Assembly: GCA_965240325.2 (NCBI GenBank)
Contig: OZ251237.1
Coordinates: forward strand, 992,001-1,056,000
DNA length: 64,000 nt
Origin: Rebecca billardiae RCC1528
Lineage: Eukaryota; Haptophyta
Reading direction: 5' to 3'
The translations under genes were made by a program, and so were the position numbers. Numbering within the stretch: the first letter of the stretch is position 1; the number at the start of each line of letters is the position of its first letter. Positions 1-10,715 of the stretch are shown here, piece by piece. The notes beneath the pieces were generated by a model. The model made no database searches. It had not been told where the DNA came from and saw only the letters and a list, made by a program, of their open reading frames with translations.

Positions 1-3000
1 GAGCGACGCGGCGTTCTGCGCAAACTCGGTGACGAGCTCGGCGGCGCGCTCCTCGGTGAACTCGTCGGAGAAGGGGCCGTTGCGCAGGAAGTCGGAGCGG
101 AAGTTGGCGACCTGCGAGTTGAAGTCGTTGAGCGACTGCAGCAGGTCGTCGCGGAAGTCGCCCTTCGCCTTCTCCAGCCGGCGCTCCGCGTCGACGAGCG
201 CCTGCTTGTACGTCGCCCACTCGGCGCCGAGCGCCGCGAGCCGCGCGAGCTCCTCCTCCTTCACCGTCACCTCGCACTTCTCGAGCAGCTTGTACTGCGC
301 CTGCAGCGGCTCGAAGCGCGTCTCGTTCTTCTCGACGTCGCCCTGCTCCTGGTGCAGCACGTTGATCTGGTCCGCGAGCTGGTCGAGGTTGAGCGGCCGC
401 TTCTTGAACGTCGCGCTCACCTTGGCCATGTGCGAGTAGAGCGAGCTGAGCTCCGAGTTGGCGTTCGAGTTGAGCAGGTCGGTGAACTTGCCCTGCCACT
501 TGTGGCAGTGGCCGGTGAGCGCCTGCTTGAGCGGCGACGAGTCGATGCGGATGAAGCCCGAGTTGGTGATCCCCTCCTCCGACTGGATCTCGTTCTGCAG
601 CTCGCGGTACCGCTGGATGTCCGTCTCGAACGCCGTGAGCGAGCGGTTCGCCTTGGCGTACCGGCGCATGAACGCGTCCTTGTCGACGTCCCAGATGTGC
701 TTGTACCGGTCCCACGTGGTGAGGTACTTCTGCATCTTGGCCTGCACGCCGTTCATGCCGCCGATGATCTGGCCGACGATCTTGATGATGTCCTCGTCGC
801 CCGAGATCGCCTCGAAGAACGTGAGCTTGCGCTCGGCCTCGACGCCCTCGCCCGTGCGCATCCCCTCGGTCAGCCGCGGCACGACCGCGACCGTCGAGAT
901 CGCCTCGCGCGAGACGGTCTCGACGGTGTCCTTGAGGTTGGGGATGGTCGGCTTGAACTCGACGCGGTTGTTGTCCAGCACCGCGTTGATGCGGAACAGC
1001 GGCTGCACGTCCGTGCGCGCGTCGCCGTTGATCGCGCGCGCGAGCTCCTGCAGCGACTTTTTGACGGTCGTGCGCAGCGCCTCCTCGAGCATCTTGTCGA
1101 CCTTCTCGACGAAGCGGAGCCACTCGGCCTGCACGTCGTCGCCGTCGTAGCGGAAGGTCTCGAACGCGCGCATCATCGTCGAGCGCACCTCCTGCTGCGT
1201 GTCCTCCAGCGTCTGCCGCATCGCGTCCGCGTGCGCGCGCTGCTGCGTCTGGAATTCGACGTCGTCGTACACCTGCTTCTTGCGGATCGAGACGAGCACC
1301 ATCGCGGCGACCGCGCGGCACGCGCGCGTGATCTGGTCCTTCGCCGCCTTGAAGTCGACGACGAGGGAGCGCACGTCGGAGCAGTGCTTGCGGCACTCGC
1401 GGATGTAGTCGGTGATCCCGCGGCTCGCCCACTTCAGCTTGCCCAGCCCGGGCGTGATCTTCTTGTCGAGGAAGAGGATCCGCTCGTGGAAGAGCCGCCG
1501 CTCCTCACGCGAGAGCATCGACAGGATCGAGTTGTAGTCGCGCACGACGAGCATCACGTTCTCGCGCATGATGCGGAAGCGCTCGCGGTGCGTGGTGATC
1601 TCCATCGCGACGAACGGGATCTCGTACCGCAGCTTCTCCCAGTAGTGCACCTCGTTGAAGAGCCGGATCAGCACCTTGTCGAAGTTCTGCTCGAGCGCGC
1701 CGCCCGACTCGCGGTCGCCGCGCTTCACGAGCGCCGTGTCGAGGTGGTCGAGCAGCATCGCCTCGGCGCGGACCATGAGCGCCTTCTCGAGGTGCGCGGC
1801 GAGCCCCGCCTCGATCGTCTGCACCCAGTCGCCGTAGCACCGCCGGATGTACTCCTCGAGCGCCGACTCGAGCTGCGTGCACGTCGCGCGCGCGTCCTCC
1901 GCCTCGCGCGTCGACGGCAGCCGCTGCGCCTGCAGCTTGGCCGACTGCTGCTGGATGCGCACCAGCCGGCCCTTGGCCCACATGGCCGAGCCGGCGTAGC
2001 GCGGGTGCTCGCGGAACATGAGCGGCGGGTTCTTCTTGTGCGCGTCGAACTCGCGCTTCACCGCGTTCAGGTCGGCCGTGAAGAGCGCGTACATGTCGGC
2101 CGTCTTGCGCGCGACCGAGCGCTTGATCGCCTCGCGCGTCGCGATCGACGAGAACGCGTCGAGCAGCTCGACGCCGGCGAAGACGGTGGAGACGCCGTCG
2201 AACGCGGTGTTGATCACGTTCTGCATCATCACCTCGAGGTCCTTCATCCCGTTCTTGAACGCGTTGTAGTCGTCGTGCCACCGCGTCGCCTTCACGTCGA
2301 GGATCGAGTACTGGAGCGTGCGCAGCAGGTTCATCAGCTTCTCAAACGACGCCTGGATGTCGAGCAGCGACTTGGTCACCTCGGGCGCGCGCGCGCCGCC
2401 GAAGTCGGGGAGCGGGCGCTGCTGCCCGCCGGCCGACTTGCGCGCGAACTGGATCTGCCCCTCGCACACCTCGAGCAGGTCGCGGCAGCGCTGCACGAAC
2501 GCGTCGATCTGCGCGAAGATGGACGACTCGTCAAAGTCCCACGCGCGAGCGTCCGACGAGCGCTCCATCGCGAGCAGCGTCTGCTTGTACGCCTTGCGCC
2601 ACGACTCGCCGGCCTCGATGGACTCGTGCAGCGTGACGATCGAGGCCTGCACGTCGCCGTCGAAGATCTGCTCCAGCGAGATCTTCGCGCAGCACCGCAG
2701 GATGATCTCGGAGGAGACCTTGCGCAGCAGGCCGGTCAGCTTGTCCGGCGTGTTGTAGAAGCGCGACGTCGACCAGATCAGCCGGATGTAGTTGAGGATC
2801 TCGGGCAGGATGCTCGGGATCTGGCGCGGCTCGGCGACCTCGAGGCGCTCGCACGGCTCCTGCAGCCGCTCGAGGAAGCGCAGGTTGTCCACCGCCTCGT
2901 TCGTCCCCTCCTGGATCAGCTGCGACAGCTTGAGGAACGGCTCGAGGTACGCCGACTTGGCGAGCTCGAGCACGGACACGATCTGGTTCACGCCCGCGCG

Positions 3001-3849
3001 GCCGAGCTGCTCGGAGATGCCGCCGAGGTTGATGGTGCGCGAGCGCCAGAACGAGATCTCGGCGAGCGGCCCGACGTCCTCCTTGTTCTCGCCGTCGTCC
3101 TGCCGGTTCACCACGTCCTTGATCTGCCGCGTCCAGTGGATGAGCGTCGACTCGAGCCGCTGCACGAGGTCCTTGTCGCGCGACGCGACCTCGAGGTCGG
3201 ACAGGTCCTCGTCGGGGATGTAGAGCGTGGTCTTCCCCTTGGCCTCGAAGGTGGTCTCGGTGAGGCTCGCCATGAACTTGTGCAGCTGCCCCGAGAACTC
3301 CTTCTTCATGTTCTCCGGCCAGCTGTTGTCCGTGAGGAAGAGCGGCACGTACAGCGACGACATGATCTTCAGCAGCGACTCCATCGCGTCGCCGCGGAAG
3401 TAGTGGTAGTGCACGACCGCGCGCGTGACCTCGAGCGAGAGCGTCTGCGCCTGCTCGGGCGTGTCTGTCGGCTCCTCCTCCAGCCTCGGGCGGAAGAAGA
3501 ACATCATGTGCTCAGTCGCGTCGGCCGGCAGGCCGGTCACGAGCCGCAGCTCGCCGTCCTCAAGCGTCGCCGTCATCACGCGCGCGGCGGCGCCGCCGAG
3601 GAACTCGGCCACGGCGGACTCGCACTCGTCGGTCCACTGATCGGACTGCCCCCGCAGATCGAGCCCCGGCAGCGCGATCTGCCGCTTGATCCAGTCCACA
3701 GCCATCGGGTCTGGCTCGGGGATCGTCTCAGCAAACTGCGCAGCGTTCGGCAGCGCCCATGCCGCGAGGCTCCCGGACTCGGAGCCGTCCCACTGCTGGC
3801 TCTGGCGCGTCGTGCTGCGCGCCGGCGACGGCGGCACTATGTTGCTCAT
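1..3849 (-). CDS. Axonemal dynein heavy chain, N-terminal tail (3' end outside window)
   Basis: The frame is open without a stop from the ATG at 3849-3847 to the left edge, giving 1,283 codons of the N-terminal stem of a dynein heavy chain. Recognisable blocks include FMASLTETTFEAKGKTTLYI near residue 200, a DHC_N1 tail, and the RYKHIWDVDKDAFMRRYAK and HCHKWQGKFTDLL blocks that precede the linker. In this family the tail binds intermediate chains and neighbouring dyneins, and the AAA+ motor (not in the window) drives microtubule sliding in the axoneme. The tail type is axonemal rather than cytoplasmic; I cannot assign the inner- or outer-arm subtype. No intron is needed in 3.8 kb. It is divergent from the methyltransferase starting at 4206. 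A long frame on the other strand is only its GC-rich mirror image. Confidence 0.9.
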   Translation of the reverse strand, partial: MSNIVPPSPARSTTRQSQQWDGSESGSLAAWALPNAAQFAETIPEPDPMAVDWIKRQIALPGLDLRGQSDQWTDECESAVAEFLGGAAARVMTATLEDGELRLVTGLPADATEHMMFFFRPRLEEEPTDTPEQAQTLSLEVTRAVVHYHYFRGDAMESLLKIMSSLYVPLFLTDNSWPENMKKEFSGQLHKFMASLTETTFEAKGKTTLYIPDEDLSDLEVASRDKDLVQRLESTLIHWTRQIKDVVNRQDDGENKEDVGPLAEISFWRSRTINLGGISEQLGRAGVNQIVSVLELAKSAYLEPFLKLSQLIQEGTNEAVDNLRFLERLQEPCERLEVAEPRQIPSILPEILNYIRLIWSTSRFYNTPDKLTGLLRKVSSEIILRCCAKISLEQIFDGDVQASIVTLHESIEAGESWRKAYKQTLLAMERSSDARAWDFDESSIFAQIDAFVQRCRDLLEVCEGQIQFARKSAGGQQRPLPDFGGARAPEVTKSLLDIQASFEKLMNLLRTLQYSILDVKATRWHDDYNAFKNGMKDLEVMMQNVINTAFDGVSTVFAGVELLDAFSSIATREAIKRSVARKTADMYALFTADLNAVKREFDAHKKNPPLMFREHPRYAGSAMWAKGRLVRIQQQSAKLQAQRLPSTREAEDARATCTQLESALEEYIRRCYGDWVQTIEAGLAAHLEKALMVRAEAMLLDHLDTALVKRGDRESGGALEQNFDKVLIRLFNEVHYWEKLRYEIPFVAMEITTHRERFRIMRENVMLVVRDYNSILSMLSREERRLFHERILFLDKKITPGLGKLKWASRGITDYIRECRKHCSDVRSLVVDFKAAKDQITRACRAVAAMVLVSIRKKQVYDDVEFQTQQRAHADAMRQTLEDTQQEVRSTMMRAFETFRYDGDDVQAEWLRFVEKVDKMLEEALRTTVKKSLQELARAINGDARTDVQPLFRINAVLDNNRVEFKPTIPNLKDTVETVSREAISTVAVVPRLTEGMRTGEGVEAERKLTFFEAISGDEDIIKIVGQIIGGMNGVQAKMQKYLTTWDRYKHIWDVDKDAFMRRYAKANRSLTAFETDIQRYRELQNEIQSEEGITNSGFIRIDSSPLKQALTGHCHKWQGKFTDLLNSNANSELSSLYSHMAKVSATFKKRPLNLDQLADQINVLHQEQGDVEKNETRFEPLQAQYKLLEKCEVTVKEEELARLAALGAEWATYKQALVDAERRLEKAKGDFRDDLLQSLNDFNSQVANFRSDFLRNGPFSDEFTEERAAELVTEFAQNAASL

Positions 3850-4205
3850 GCCGCCCTCCGGCTCGCTCCGGCTCGCTCCGCTGCGCGGCGAGCGGGCGCG
3901 TCGCGCGGGAGGGCCGCCGTTGCAGGCTCCACCTGCTGCTGTTGATCGAGAGCTCCGAAAACGGCGATGGTGGCGGCCAACCCCATTCAAGTCAGCAACG
4001 ATGGCTGCCGCAAGCCGCCATTGTTTGCATCCAAAAATCGTCAGCCGAAATCTCGACGCATTTCAGACTGGAGATCCGGCCGCGGAACGGCGGAAGCTTG
4101 GCTTGCGCGAACTTGCGAAGTGCGAGGACGTGGTCGTCACACGATTGCTGAGCCGGAGCGTCCACGCGCTCGTCCGCGGGAGTTGCAGGCACTCGACGAG
4201 CAGAG

Positions 4206-5716
4206 ATGGAGGCATCTGGCGGCGTTCTGAAGCGCGTGTTGGCATCGGCACCGCGGCTTGGCGCGGCTGACACGCGCATGCTCGTGCTCAGCGGCTTTGC
4301 GCTCGTCGGCGCGCTCGCGCTCGTGGTGCGGCCGAGCCTCTTCGGCTCAGGCAGCGCGTTGTCCCCCGACGCGAGCCGCTCGAGGAAGAAGCGCGGGAAG
4401 GGGCGGCGGAAGCAGGACAAGATCGGCGACCTCGAGGTCGCGCCGCATCTCGAGCGCAGCGCGCAGACCGACTACTTTGAGGTGCGGCGCAACGCGAGCA
4501 CGATGACGGCTGAGACGATCGAATGGTTCCGCAAGCGCGTGCCTGTGCTCCTCTCGCCCGCGCAAGCGGCACCCGCGGCCGCGGTCGACGGCAAGGAGAC
4601 GTCGCCGTCGCCCATCGTCGGCAGCGACGACGAGCAGGCCGCCGACTCCGACAGCCACCCGTCTGCGCAGCCGGCCGCCGACTCGGTCAGCGTGCTGAGC
4701 GTGGGGTGCGGCGACGGCGCGATCGACATCGAGGTGCTCAAGCTGATCGCCGCGCAGCCGGGCGTGACGAAGGTACGTCGGCCCGCCGCGCCCGTGCAAC
4801 GCGCCTCGCCCACACGGGCGCCCACCCCCAGCGCTCGCCGTCGCGCCGCACGCTCACGGTCAGTGCCTGCGCGCCCTGGCCCGAACAACCGCTGCGCGCC
4901 CGCACGCCGCCCCGCCACGCGCAGGTGCACTACGTCGGCATCGAGCCGTCGGCATCCGCCGCGGCGGCGTTCCGCGCGCGCCTCGACGCCGCGCGCCAGT
5001 CGAAGGAGCTGGGCGCCGACGTCGTCGCCTTCGTCCTCGACTCGGAGCTGGACGACCGGCCGCGCACCGCGAGCAAGGGCGACGGCGCCGTGCGCGGCTT
5101 CCAGAGCAAGCACCAGTTTGACCTCGTGCTGATGGTGCACGTGGCGCACTGCTTCCGGCAGCCGTACGGCGCGATCCAGCGCGCGATGATGCAGACCAAG
5201 CCCGGCGGGTGCGCGCGCGCGTCGCCGCCCAGCCACAGCGCGCCGCGCGGCGGCGCGCGCGCGTGCGTGCCTGTGCGCCCACACGCGCTCATGCGCGCGC
5301 GCGCTGGCCACGCCGCCCGCGACCTGCCGCGCAGCCGGGTGGTGGTCGTGCAGCCCAAGGCGAATGGGATCACGCAGATCACGCAGGAGCTCACGCGCGA
5401 CACGCGGGGCTCGGAGCAGACCGTCTTCAACGCCGACGACCTCAAGAAGATGCTGCAGCAGCACAACAAGTACACCTTTGACACGCACAGCTTCGAGTCG
5501 CAGCTCGACGTGACGCAATGCCTCAACCGCACCGCGACGGGCATGAAGATCATGTCGGACTGCATGCAGCGTGACTTGCGCAAGCTGAAGGAGGGGAAGG
5601 TGATGCGCATCCTCAAGTCGTTCTGGCGCCTCGCGTACGTCGATCCCGAGACAGGCAGCGCATACATCGCGGAGCCCGCGGCTGTGTTTGTGATCGACAA
5701 GCCGCTCAAGAAGTAG
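4206..5716 (+). CDS. HNMT-like SAM-dependent methyltransferase with N-terminal membrane anchor
   Basis: Exons 4206-4772, 4925-5208 and 5335-5716 join in phase to a 410-residue protein; both introns are GT-AG (152 and 126 nt). SAM motif I, VLSVGCGDGAIDI, lies near residue 160, followed by VHYVGIEPSASAAAAF and a late QPKANG strand. Their order and spacing resemble histamine N-methyltransferase (LSIGGGAGEIDL, then EPSAEQ). The family transfers a methyl group from S-adenosylmethionine to a small amine; the true substrate here is unknown. A hydrophobic segment at residues 25-45 (VLSGFALVGALALVV) followed by a basic stretch suggests an N-terminal membrane anchor, which the animal enzyme lacks. The start is the first ATG in frame and is divergent from the dynein gene 356 bp away. 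Confidence 0.75.
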
Positions 5717-6054
5717 CACAAGGCGTGAGGCCAGCCCCCCCCAGCGCCCGAATGACGCGCTCACGCAGCGCCGGTGTGGCGCTTCGCCCGGGCCGTAGTA
5801 GAGCTCGGCATTCCTAAGTTATTGTCACCGTCAGGCCAGAGCTTTCAGCTTGCAGGGCGGTCGACGGCTGCCATCGTTCATTCTGGGCGGCACGTTTGAG
5901 AAATGAGGCCGCCGCCGCCGCCGCGGCGATTCCTTCACAACCTTGTATGACCAGTTCTTCACGGCTGCCCAGCAGGCGCAGAAGGGGCGCACGGCTGAGC
6001 GCGAGGGGCGGCGCTCCGCCCCAACTTGCTAGTCGGGACGGGGCCACGAGCGGG
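5717..6054. other. Intergenic, no gene seen
   Basis: This is the spacer between two genes on the plus strand. It contains a short alanine-coding GCC run before the next start, but nothing I can call as a feature. Confidence 0.5.
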
Positions 6055-7687
6055 ATGTCGGCCGTCTTGGCCGTCTCAGAGACGCTTGGCGTGATCAACT
6101 TCATCCAGGTCGTCGTCGGCGTCCTGAACCTGCTGTTCCTCGCCCTGGCTGCGGCGTACGTTGCTCACCAGTACCGGGCATCGCAGGCGGCGGAGGAGCG
6201 CACGGGCACGACTGCGTACCTGCGGCTCGCGCTCGTGCTCGCAGGGTTCGTCTGGGTGTGCGCCGTGCTCGTCGGCGACGACGCTCTGTGGCACGTCATC
6301 CTCCGGCTGCGTGGCGTCGAGGAGCCAGAGAGCGAATCGATGCGCGATCGGAATAATTCGATCTGCCTGGCGCAAAAGACAATCATGCTCGGCCTCGCCG
6401 AGCCGGCGTTCCTTATGCTGATCGCGCAGCTGGTTAGTGTCGGCGAAAGGTGAGCCCACGCGGACCGGCCCACGCGCCGTGTGTGTGTCGCGCGCGCGTG
6501 TGCGCCGCCGTTGCTCACGCGGCACGCCCCACCCTGGCCGCCGTCCCGACCGCGACGACAGTACGAGCAGCAGTAGCAGTGGGCCTCTCCGGAGCAGCTC
6601 CGCAAGCGGGGCGGGGGCGGACGGCAGGGCGGTGCCGCGCGCGGGGCCCATGGCGCTGTGCTCGCACCCCGTCGTCAAGGCCATCGCCCGGCCGCTCGCG
6701 CTGCTGCTGGTGCTGCAGGCGACACTAGTGTTCACCGAGCGATGGCTGCCCGTGGGCGTCATCTTCGTCGCCACCTCCGAGGTGCCCTCGCGCGTGTGTA
6801 TCGTGCCGACAGCCAACCTGATCGTGAGCACGGGCTTCGCCGGCGGCTTCATCGTGTACTTCAACCTGTTCTGCGTGCGGCTCTCGCGCGTGCTCATCAG
6901 CCGACAGATCAAGGGGCGGCTCTGGAGCCTGCAGATGTGGCACACCGCGTCGCTGCCGCTGATCCTCGCACTCAGACTGCTGCTCATCGTCGGCTTCGGC
7001 TTCGCCACGCGCGCCGCCAAGCAGAACGCCGAGTCGTTCCTCTCGGGCCTGCTGCTCTCGCGCTTCCTCGTCGACCTGGAGTACTTTGTCATCTTATTCA
7101 GCGTGCTGCTGAGCGTGCACACGCTCGTGTGGCGGCCGGTGCGCGAGGTGCACACGCTGCGCCGCCTCGCGCCCTCGATGCGCATCCTCAAGGTCGAGGC
7201 TGCCGTGCCGAGCGGCGCGACGATCGGGCTCGACGACATCAGCTGCGACGCGACGCGCATGTCGGTCGGGCCGATCATCAGCAGGCGCGCCGAGCACCCG
7301 CGAGCTCGTCGCAAGCTCGTAGCGTCGATCCTCAGCCGTCGGCCGCCGGCCTCGGCCGCGCGCTCCCCACATCTGCAGCTGAGCGGGCCGCCCGCGGCGG
7401 AGCGGCTCGAATGCAGAGGCGCTGGCGGCACGTCCGCCGCGCCGGACAGCCCGCGCGCTCTCGAGGGCGATGGCGCACCCGGCGCAGCAACACCGGCGGC
7501 GGGGACAGGCAGAAGCCCTGCAAGGGTCGGCGGTGCCGGTGCGGGTGCGGCGAGGAGCCCACCCGTGCCGTCCGCAGGGCTGCGCGTTGCTGTCCCCCGT
7601 GAGCTTCCGGCCGCTATGGCCGCGCAGATTGTCGCAGGCTCGCCATCAAAGGACTTCTCGCCGAAAATGACGAAGAAGACGTCCTGA
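6055..7687 (+). CDS. Orphan multi-pass (about seven-helix) membrane protein
   Basis: Exon 1 is 6055-6449 (donor GTGAGC). Exon 2 begins near 6598 and ends with TGA at 7685-7687; several in-phase AG sites between 6560 and 6597 make the exact acceptor uncertain. The protein is about 494 residues. Seven hydrophobic segments follow one another: around LGVINFIQVVVGVLNLLF, LRLALVLAGFVWVCAVLV, IMLGLAEPAFLMLIAQL, ARPLALLLVLQATLVF, LIVSTGFAGGFIVYFNLF, SLPLILALRLLLIVGFGF and LEYFVILFSVLLSVHTLVW. A C-terminal tail of about 190 low-complexity residues follows. I do not recognise the family. A GPCR-like topology is possible but no DRY or NPxxY motif is visible. An upstream in-frame stretch from 5896 lacks an ATG and was excluded. 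Confidence 0.6.
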
Positions 7688-8364
7688 TAGACGACGACGA
7701 GGCCTGGGGGTGCAGGCCTGCCAGACGTCAGCCGTCACTCACGAGTCACGCCGACCGCTGATAGTGCGGAGGGGCTTGAGCGGAACATTGACTCGGCGGA
7801 TTGAGGCTGAGCCGCGCGGCCCGGCGGACGCGCCGCGCGGGCGGCGGGACGCCGGGGCGGAAGACCGGCTGCCCGGCTGGCCAGGCCGTGCGGAGTTTAT
7901 AGGAGTACGTATACGTTACGACGACTATTTATTAGTCGTTATCGATCGTGTTTAACCCTACACTTATAATTATATATATATATATTGCGTATTTTAATAA
8001 ATAACACGAATTAATATATATATATATATATTATATATAAATAAATAATCGAATGATGATTGTCTGATAATATAGGTCCGGTTCGGACAGACGACGAGTG
8101 CGCGCAGACCGGAATACACATGTGCACTGTGTACTGTAGTAACGTGGCGTGCCGAGCATCACTGATGACGAATCCGATGATACTATACCGCATCAGTGAT
8201 GATCCGCGTCCGCACGGGCGCACGGCCACGGCCATCGCGGATCCGCCGGCTGCTCGCTTCAGACGGTCTCCACGCGCGCCGGACTCAGGATGTTGCGACT
8301 GTCCGAAGTCCACACCCCGGCGGTCGAGCAGGGCTGCGCGACGGATCCCCATTTGGAGATGTCG
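7688..8364. other. Intergenic with AT-rich stretch
   Basis: This lies between convergent genes. It holds the AT-rich dinucleotide tract listed separately and no coding sequence I can support. Confidence 0.5.
7962..8050. repeat. TA-rich microsatellite
   Basis: Two imperfect TA runs separated by a short AT-rich spacer stand out sharply from the GC-rich surroundings, between convergently transcribed genes. Confidence 0.8.
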
Positions 8365-8954
8365 TCACTGCACGGCGCAAAACTTGCTCGGCTTCTTCTC
8401 GGCCACCCTCGTCTCCGCGTTGCCGCCAGGTGTTTGCTTTGCTTTTTCCAGCGCCTCGTCGAGCTGCTGCTTGGCCTCCTGGAGCTCGCGCTGCAATCTT
8501 TTCATGTCCGCCTCGTGCTTAGCAGTGAGCTCGCCTAACCTCGCCGCAGCATCAGCCTCCTGCTTTCGCAGGGCGGCCTCGGCAGCGGCCTCTTGCTGCT
8601 TTAGCGCAGCGACGTTGGGCTCAGCTGGCGGTGGGGTGCCGCCGCCCTTCGCCGGTGCTGCTTTCGGCTCCGGCGCAGGCGATTGCCGATCGCCCGATGT
8701 GGGGCCCGCATTGGGTGGCGGCTGAGCCTTAGGCTCACCGCCTCGTGAGCGCACGTGCTCTGCGTAGGCTGCGTAGATCAGACTCGACGCGCGTGAGAGC
8801 GACCATTCAACATCGGCGCCCTGCCGTGCGGCGTACGATGGCGCGGGCAGTGGGGCCGGGCGACGTGGCGGGGGTAAAGGGTGGGCACGCAGTGCACGTG
8901 TGGAAGGCGGGAAGGGCGCGCGCACACCTCCTGGGAGGCGCCCACCACGGCCAT
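8365..8954 (-). CDS. Small coiled-coil protein ending in a CaaX box
   Basis: Exons 8954-8928 (nine codons) and 8820-8365 join through a 107-nt GT-AG intron in phase 0 and give 160 residues. An in-frame TAA lies just upstream of the ATG. After a short conserved-looking segment (SSLIYAAYAEHV) there is a Pro/Ala-rich linker, then a heptad-like helix of about 70 residues (VAALKQQEAAAEAALRKQE and so on). The protein ends KKPSKFCAVQ. CAVQ fits the CaaX consensus, and a terminal Gln normally favours farnesyltransferase, so a membrane-tethered coiled coil is inferred. I do not recognise the family. It is head to head with the ArfGAP-C2 gene, 282 bp apart. Confidence 0.6.
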
Positions 8955-9236
8955 CGCCGCCGCCTCGTTGGCCGCCTGTTACTCCAGGTGGCGCAGCGGA
9001 TCGGGACGAAATCGACGATGGAGCTGAAAACCCCCGGAGCCGGGACCCCAGAGACCAGAGTCCGGGAGCTCAAAACGCCGCGCGCACAAGATGATGCCAA
9101 GATTCAACGCAGCCGCTGTTCGTTCGACAGCAAATGCGAGCCACCTTTTCATGGCGAGCCCCTGATCACTGAGCAACTAGAGGATCTAGAGGGGCTCTCG
9201 TTCACCGGCAGCGCGCGCCGAGCGCCCGCCGGTGAG

Positions 9237-10160
9237 ATGACGACGTGCTGCTTCGCTTTCCGATGGACCTCCCGCCGCGAGCTGCGTCAGGTCACCAACA
9301 AGCACTCGTCCGCGGCCGCAGACCCGTTGCACGGAAAGGCGCACGGTCCGATCGACAAGGTGCGCGCGCTGCCTGGGAACACGCAGTGCGCGGACTGCGG
9401 GCGGCCATCTCCCGACTGGGCGGCCGTGAACCACGGCGTGGTGATCTGCATCCGCTGCGCCGGCGTCCACCGAAAGATGGGCTCGCACGTCTCGACGGTG
9501 CTCTCGCTCACGCTCGACACGTGGGACGCTAAGCAGATGTCCGCGATGCACGCCAAGCGCGGCAACACCGCGGTGAACCAGGAGCTCGAGGCGCGGCTGC
9601 CGCCGGGCTTCTCGAAAGACGTGCTGCGCGGCGACAACGTCGGCGCGCTCGAGAACTTCGTGCGCAGTAAGTACGAGTTTGGCGCGTTCCGCGCCGACGG
9701 CGACGGCAAGCTGGTCGCGCAGTCGGGCGCGCCCACCAGCACGAGCAAGGTGGCGATGGTGGAGTACGTCGGCGTGCTGTTCATCGTGGTGAAGGAGGCG
9801 CGCAACCTGCCCGCCGCGTACTACGACGGCAAGTTCCACGTCGCCTTCGCGACCGACGGGCAGCGGCGCAACACAAAGGGCGCGCGGACAGGCGCGAGGG
9901 GCGTGTACAGCTGGGAGGGCGAGCGGATCGACCTGAACGCCAAGAGCACGTCGAGCGTGGTCACGGTGCAGCTCTTCCAGCGCGACATGCTTATGCGCGA
10001 GGTGGTCCGGGCGATCGGTAGCGTGCAGGTCACGCAGGCGATGGAGAGCACGCAGCGGCAGACCATCAGCCTGGTGGACACGGCGACCGTCGCCACGACC
10101 TCGCCGCCGGAGCACACGGGAGAGCTCGTCGTCGACATGACGTTCACCCTGCTTGTCTAG
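9237..10160 (+). CDS. ArfGAP-C2 protein (plant AGD11-13/ZAC type)
   Basis: This single-exon frame encodes 307 residues. The ArfGAP zinc finger is complete: CADC near residue 51 and CIRC near residue 71, with the catalytic-arginine context CAGVHRKMGSHVS. A C2 domain occupies about residues 175-300 (GVLFIVVKEARNLP, then VQLFQRDMLM), the arrangement of plant AGD11-13. The family stimulates GTP hydrolysis on Arf and binds membrane lipid through C2, so it acts on vesicle traffic. The start chosen is MTTCCFAF, whose cysteines could be acylated. An in-frame ATG at 9018 would add 73 low-similarity residues and is the alternative. It is divergent from the CaaX protein. Confidence 0.85.
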   Translation: MTTCCFAFRWTSRRELRQVTNKHSSAAADPLHGKAHGPIDKVRALPGNTQCADCGRPSPDWAAVNHGVVICIRCAGVHRKMGSHVSTVLSLTLDTWDAKQMSAMHAKRGNTAVNQELEARLPPGFSKDVLRGDNVGALENFVRSKYEFGAFRADGDGKLVAQSGAPTSTSKVAMVEYVGVLFIVVKEARNLPAAYYDGKFHVAFATDGQRRNTKGARTGARGVYSWEGERIDLNAKSTSSVVTVQLFQRDMLMREVVRAIGSVQVTQAMESTQRQTISLVDTATVATTSPPEHTGELVVDMTFTLLV

Positions 10161-10715
10161 CGCGCTGCTCGTTGGAGGCGACGGCGCGGCGCGCGGTGCT
10201 CCTGCCGCGAAGAGGCTCGCTCCGTGGGCTCGGTGCTCGCGCGTGGAACACGACGGCGGCGCAGCCCAGCAGGTCGGCTCGTGCGTACCCGCTGGCAGCA
10301 GGCGCAACCGATTTAATTTTAGGCAGTCGTCACCACTGCACTCTGCAGCAGCAGCGGCGCGACTGACTCCCTGGTCATGCTGATTCAGACTGATTAACAC
10401 CGTGCGCACAGCGGCGGCTCGCGCGGCGACGGACACTGGACAGCGCGATCGGCTGACCATGCAGCATGCTTCGTCTGTACTCTATGACTGGTCAGCCGCG
10501 GCTGGCATTAGCCGCGGGCATTCGGTAGGGCGGTGTCTGCAGTGAGTGTGTTGCCGCCTGTAGAGTCGTAGCTGAGTGAGTTCGATCGCAACCAACTTGT
10601 TTCGCGCGCCGGAATCAGAATTCGGTTGGCCGCCAAAATAGCATCGACCGACTTCGATTCGCTGTGCAGGCACACCCGGCGGACGTAAGGCTCGTGCGCA
10701 CGGCGGAAAACAACG
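10161..10715. other. Intergenic, no gene seen
   Basis: This is the spacer between two plus-strand genes. It becomes less GC-rich toward the downstream start, as expected for a promoter; no defined element is recognised. Confidence 0.4.

Noticed and set aside
352-3945. A 1,197-codon plus-strand frame
   Set aside because: It is the exact antisense of the dynein heavy chain codons and its protein is Arg/Leu/Val/Glu-rich without any domain; the GC-rich third positions leave the mirror frame open.
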